From Chitinophagaceae bacterium (lineage in GTDB: Bacteria > Bacteroidota > Bacteroidia > Chitinophagales > Chitinophagaceae): a stretch of DNA of 9,143 nucleotides. Made by a program: the position numbers and the translations under genes. The stretch is taken from contig JAGOUF010000053.1 of NCBI GenBank assembly GCA_018061385.1, positions 1 through 9,143 on the forward strand, given 5' to 3'. Below, one piece after another: positions 5,708-9,143 of the stretch (positions within the stretch are counted from its first letter, which is position 1; every line of letters starts with the position of its first letter). The notes under the pieces were generated by a model. The model was not told the origin of the DNA, did not search any database, and saw only the letters and a list, made by a program, of their open reading frames with translations.

Positions 5708-8242
5708 ATGAAACAATTTTTTGTGGCAGTAGCATTGTTAGCTGGCACGTTTGCAATGGCACAAACCCGCCCTACAGCTCCTCCTTCAGGTGCTGGTGCA
5801 CCAACCTCTCCTATGGGACTTGGTCAACAAGCAAAACCTGGACCTAAACCTTACAAAGAAGTAATTACAGATAAAGCTGTAAGTAAAAAAGGCCTTTTCA
5901 CCGTTCATAAAATTGATGACAAATTCTATTTTGAAATACCAGATAGTATTATGAATAGAGAAATTATGGCTATTACTCGTTTTAGTAAAGTACCTGGTGG
6001 CGTAGGTATTTATGGTGGTGAAGTTGCCAACCAATTAACCTTAAAATTTGAAAAAGGCCCAAGCAACAATGTTTTTTTAAGAACAGTTACACTAATTAGT
6101 GTTGCTGACAGTACACAAGAAATTTCTAAAGCAGTTAGCAATTCGCATTTAAATGCAATTGCCAATGCATTTGATATTAAAGCGTTTGGTAAGGATAGTA
6201 CAAGTACAATTATTGATGTTACCGACTTTTTTAAAGGCGATAATCAAGTAGTTAGTATAAATGCCAATTCAAAAAGAAGATTTAGTTTAACCATGTTGGC
6301 TAGCGATAGAAGTTATGTTCAATCCATCAACACATATCCAGTAAACACAGAAGTAAAAACTGTAAAAACGTTCATATCTTCTCCAATTCCTGCAGGATTT
6401 TCTGCTGGTCCAAGTTCTTCTCAAAGTGCACCTGCTGCAAGAGATGCTGGAGCTGTAACTTTAGAAATGAACACTTCTTTTATTATTCTTCCTACAACTC
6501 CAATGGAAAAAAGAGCTTGGGATAGAAGAGTTGGTTACTTCCCTGATGATTTTGTACAATTTAGCGACGATCAACAAAGAGTAGAAGAAAAAAGATTTGC
6601 TGTTCGTTGGCGTTTAGAACCAAAAGCTGCAGATATGGATAAATGGAAACGTGGCGAATTGGTTGAACCTGTAAAACCTATTGTGTATTACATAGACCCT
6701 GCTACTCCTAAGAAATGGAGAAGCTATTTAAAAGCTGGTGTTGATGATTGGCAAAAATCTTTTGAAAAAGCTGGTTTTAAAAATGCTATCATGGCTAAAG
6801 ATTGGCCAGAAAATGATACAACCATGAGCTTAGAAGATGCTCGTTTTTCTGTAATTAGATACTTTGCATCTGATATTGAAAATGCTTATGGACCTAATGT
6901 TCACGACCCTCGTAGTGGTGAAATTTTAGAAAGTCATATTGGCTGGTATCACAACGTAATGAAGTTGGTACACGATTGGTATATGATTCAAGCTGCAGCT
7001 GTTAATCCTCGTGCAAGAAAAATGAAATTTGACGATGATTTAATGGGTCAATTAATTCGTTTTGTTTCTTCTCACGAAGTTGGACACACACTAGGTTTAC
7101 TACACAACATGGGTAGCAGTAGCAAAACTCCTGTTGAAAAATTAAGAGACAAAGCTTGGGTAGAAGCCAATGGACATACAGCTTCTATTATGGATTATGC
7201 TCGTTTTAACTATGTTGCACAACCAGAAGATAACATTAACGAAAAAGGTTTATTTCCAAGAATTGGTGATTACGATGATTGGGCTATTCAATGGGGTTAT
7301 GGTTATATAGCTGGTAACAACGAAGAAGATCAAAAATTAAATAGCGATAAATTAATTATTAAATCTTTAGCCGAAAACCCACGTCGTTGGTTTGGTACTT
7401 ACGAATTGGGCAATAGCGTAGATCCAAGAACACAAAGTGAAGATTTAAGTGATAATGCCATGAAAGCTAGTGAATATGGTATTAAAAATTTAAAACGCAT
7501 TATTGTTGGTTTACCAGAATGGACTAGAGAAGATGGTGAAGCCTACGAAAGTTTAGGCGAAGTTTATGGCCAATTAGTTGGACAGTTTAATAGATACATG
7601 AACCACGTTCTTAGAAATGTTGGTGGTATATATGAAACCTATAAAAGCAATAACCAAGCAGGAGACGTATTTGAAGTTACACCAAAAGCAACTCAAAAAG
7701 AAGCTTTCAATTTCTTAAACGCTCAATTGTTCACAACCCCAACTTGGTTGTTAGATAAAAACATTTTAAATAAAACGAGCAACCCAATTAGCAACGAAAG
7801 AGTACAAAGCATTCAAACAAGTACTTTAAACAATTTGTTAGACGGTAGCCGTTTATACAGAATGATTTTAAGTGCAAACCGTTTTGGGGCAGCCAATGTT
7901 TATCAATTTGATGAATTAATGGAAGACACAAAAAAAGCAGTTTGGAGTGAAGTTGCAGGTAGAAAAGTTGTTGATGTTTATAGAAGAAATTTGCAAAAAG
8001 CTTATGTTGAAAAACTATTAAGTTTATTAAATGGCGGTACTCAAACAATCAACTTTGGTGGTCAAATGGTTACTATAGGAACTGATACAAAAAATACCGA
8101 CGTTTCTTCTTATGCTCGTGGTCAATTAAAAGTTTTACAAAGTGAATTAAATGCAGCAATTCCTGCTATTGCAGATAAAATGACTAAATATCATTATCAA
8201 GATGTTGTAGAAAGAATTAAAAAGGGCTTAGATCCTAAATAA
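5708..8242 (+). CDS. Secreted zinc-dependent metalloprotease (DUF5117/DUF5118/DUF4953 type)
   Basis: An 844-residue exported protein, predicted to be a metzincin-like zinc protease of the large Bacteroidota family with DUF5118, DUF5117 and DUF4953 regions. A signal peptide covers residues 1-18 (FFVAVALLAGTFAMA core, cut before Gln19), followed by a Pro/Gly-rich linker (20-48). The DUF5118-like segment is at about 49-95 (GLFTVHKIDDKFYFEIPDS). The DUF5117-like region spans about 105-320 and contains a Ser/Ala/Pro-rich stretch (224-250). The catalytic region carries HEVGHTLGLLH (456-466): His456, His460 and His466 are the expected zinc ligands and Glu457 the general base. The Met-turn SIMDY (493-497) lies about 30 residues later. 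The conserved block YGPNVHDPRSGEILESHIG (394-412) precedes the active site. The C-terminal 300 residues are mostly helical with no named motif. The substrate is unknown. The gene has its own terminator, so it is probably a single transcription unit. Confidence 0.93.
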   Translation: MKQFFVAVALLAGTFAMAQTRPTAPPSGAGAPTSPMGLGQQAKPGPKPYKEVITDKAVSKKGLFTVHKIDDKFYFEIPDSIMNREIMAITRFSKVPGGVGIYGGEVANQLTLKFEKGPSNNVFLRTVTLISVADSTQEISKAVSNSHLNAIANAFDIKAFGKDSTSTIIDVTDFFKGDNQVVSINANSKRRFSLTMLASDRSYVQSINTYPVNTEVKTVKTFISSPIPAGFSAGPSSSQSAPAARDAGAVTLEMNTSFIILPTTPMEKRAWDRRVGYFPDDFVQFSDDQQRVEEKRFAVRWRLEPKAADMDKWKRGELVEPVKPIVYYIDPATPKKWRSYLKAGVDDWQKSFEKAGFKNAIMAKDWPENDTTMSLEDARFSVIRYFASDIENAYGPNVHDPRSGEILESHIGWYHNVMKLVHDWYMIQAAAVNPRARKMKFDDDLMGQLIRFVSSHEVGHTLGLLHNMGSSSKTPVEKLRDKAWVEANGHTASIMDYARFNYVAQPEDNINEKGLFPRIGDYDDWAIQWGYGYIAGNNEEDQKLNSDKLIIKSLAENPRRWFGTYELGNSVDPRTQSEDLSDNAMKASEYGIKNLKRIIVGLPEWTREDGEAYESLGEVYGQLVGQFNRYMNHVLRNVGGIYETYKSNNQAGDVFEVTPKATQKEAFNFLNAQLFTTPTWLLDKNILNKTSNPISNERVQSIQTSTLNNLLDGSRLYRMILSANRFGAANVYQFDELMEDTKKAVWSEVAGRKVVDVYRRNLQKAYVEKLLSLLNGGTQTINFGGQMVTIGTDTKNTDVSSYARGQLKVLQSELNAAIPAIADKMTKYHYQDVVERIKKGLDPK

Positions 8243-8270
8243 ACATTTTTGTCGTAGAAAATTATTTAGT

Positions 8271-8305
8271 AAAAGTCTCGATGCAAATGCATCGAGACTT
8301 TTTTT
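8271..8305 (+). terminator. Rho-independent terminator of the metalloprotease gene
   Basis: GTCTCGATGCA (8275-8285) pairs perfectly with TGCATCGAGAC (8288-8298). The stem is extended by A4/T4 pairs, and T7 (8299-8305) follows. It begins 28 bp past the stop codon and is a textbook intrinsic terminator on the plus strand. It separates the protease from the next gene. Confidence 0.9.
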
Positions 8306-8380
8306 GTAAGCCATACAATTAATTCACATCATTTTACAAATTTGCTAATGCGTATAGATTTACATTTACCAAAAAATTGC

Positions 8381-9103
8381 ATGAAACATAGCTTACTATT
8401 TTTAGCATTGTGTATTGCTTTAACTGCAACTGCACAAAAGAAAAAACTATATGGTATTGTAGTTGATAGTGCTACTAAAAATGCCATAGAGTATGCAAGC
8501 ATTACCAACACCAGCAACAATAAAACAACTGTAAGCAATTCAAAAGGTGGTTTTAGTGTCAATGTAAGCGAAGGCAATATTCTTTCTCTTGCTTCTATCA
8601 ATCATTATTTTGATACAATCCTTGTTACGCCTAGCATTCTGCAAAAAGATACCTTGTATGTGCATTTAAAAGCCATTACACAAAACTTAAAAGAAGTTAC
8701 TGTAACAGCCATTTTAAATAGATATCAAAGCGATAGTACACAACGCCGAAAACAATTTTTAGAAGATGTTGGCAGCAATTTAATACCTACTATTTCTACA
8801 GCAAATAGTGGTGCAGGTATGGGCATTAATTTAGACAGATTTAGTAGAAGAGAAAAGAATAAACGCAGGGCTTTTTTACTGTTTAAAAAAATGGAAAAAG
8901 AACAATACATCAATTATAGATTTTCGCCACAATTGGTGATTAGGTATACCACTTTACGAAACGATAGTTTGTTAAATTTTATGCAAGAACATAGACCAAG
9001 TTATAAATGGCTAAGAAAAAATATTACAGAAGAAGATATTAAATATTACATCAACGATCGATTAAAAATATATTTCAAAAAAGCAACATCCGAAGGAGAA
9101 TAA
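8381..9103 (+). CDS. Exported protein with CarboxypepD_reg-like domain and unassigned C-terminal half
   Basis: With the start at 8381 the product has 240 residues and opens with a clear signal peptide (MKHSLLFLALCIALTATAQ, cut near residue 18), so it acts in the periplasm or at the envelope. In-frame starts at 8342 (TTG) and 8348 (ATG) would put polar residues ahead of the signal peptide and are less likely. Residues about 21-107 look like a CarboxypepD_reg-like beta-sandwich (KLYGIVVDSATKNAIEYASI, then SNSKGGFSVNV), the domain often found at the N-terminus of TonB-dependent transporters. Here no plug or barrel follows. Instead there is a basic, helical-looking segment with RREKNKRRAFLLFKKMEKEQ and YINYRFSPQLVIRYTTLRNDSLLNFM, and an ending rich in Lys and Tyr. 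Similar stand-alone proteins are, as I recall, common in Bacteroidota and have no assigned role. It does not look truncated. Confidence 0.82.
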   Translation: MKHSLLFLALCIALTATAQKKKLYGIVVDSATKNAIEYASITNTSNNKTTVSNSKGGFSVNVSEGNILSLASINHYFDTILVTPSILQKDTLYVHLKAITQNLKEVTVTAILNRYQSDSTQRRKQFLEDVGSNLIPTISTANSGAGMGINLDRFSRREKNKRRAFLLFKKMEKEQYINYRFSPQLVIRYTTLRNDSLLNFMQEHRPSYKWLRKNITEEDIKYYINDRLKIYFKKATSEGE

Positions 9104-9143
9104 ATAAAAAAATCTCTTTCAGTTACAGCAATCAATTTAAATA
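9104..9143. other. Right-end flank
   Basis: Forty A/T-rich bases after the last stop codon. No hairpin or start of another gene is recognisable before the window ends. Confidence 0.4.

Noticed and set aside
8342..8380. Upstream starts (TTG at 8342, ATG at 8348) for the last gene
   Set aside because: They add a charged extension before an otherwise standard signal peptide that begins at 8381.
8329..8601. Minus-strand open frame opposite the signal peptide region of the last gene
   Set aside because: Its hydrophobic product is an antisense shadow. The plus-strand frame has a signal peptide and a recognisable domain.
1..9143. Defence system, mobile element, CRISPR array or other novel multi-gene system
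   Set aside because: There is no transposase, integrase, spaced repeat array, toxin-antitoxin pair or nuclease gene. The gene content is a core Ton operon, a tRNA-modification gene and common envelope proteins.

Overview
The window looks like an ordinary chromosomal stretch from a low-GC member of the Bacteroidota. The gene families resemble those of Chitinophagaceae and related Sphingobacteriia/Flavobacteriia, but a genus cannot be assigned from this sequence alone. The evidence is a TonB with the Bacteroidota-type N-terminus (RNKEYGAYELR), two different ExbD proteins in one operon, a DUF5117/DUF5118-type secreted zinc metalloprotease, and a secreted protein with a CarboxypepD_reg-like domain. 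Start codons lack Shine-Dalgarno sequences and sit behind A/T-rich leaders, which is also typical of this phylum.

Layout. The left 5.35 kb is read on the minus strand. From its 5' end, this is a four-gene Ton energy-transduction operon: exbB (4489-5352), an exbD-like gene (3787-4428), a second exbD (3181-3741) and tonB (2278-3114). A strong hairpin with a T-tract (2225-2259) closes the operon. Then come mnmE (811-2187), a tRNA U34-modification GTPase, and a GNAT-family N-acetyltransferase (54-611). A 355-bp A/T-rich divergent intergenic region (5353-5707) separates these from two plus-strand genes. The first is an 844-residue secreted metzincin-like zinc metalloprotease (5708-8242), followed by its own strong terminator (8271-8305). 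The second is a roughly 240-residue exported protein with an N-terminal CarboxypepD_reg-like domain and a C-terminal half I cannot assign to a named domain (8381-9103).

How the genes work together. ExbB, the two ExbDs and TonB should form one inner-membrane motor that uses the proton motive force to energise outer-membrane TonB-dependent transporters. No such transporter is encoded here, so this looks like a general-purpose Ton system. The two plus-strand genes encode exported proteins but share no obvious pathway with it. MnmE and the acetyltransferase are cytoplasmic and unrelated in function.

I see no RNA gene, insertion sequence, prophage, CRISPR array, defence system or sign of recent transfer. 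The points worth a second look are modest: the paired divergent ExbDs, the orphan C-terminal domain of the last gene, the very short leader between the ton terminator and mnmE, and a few small repeats between genes.
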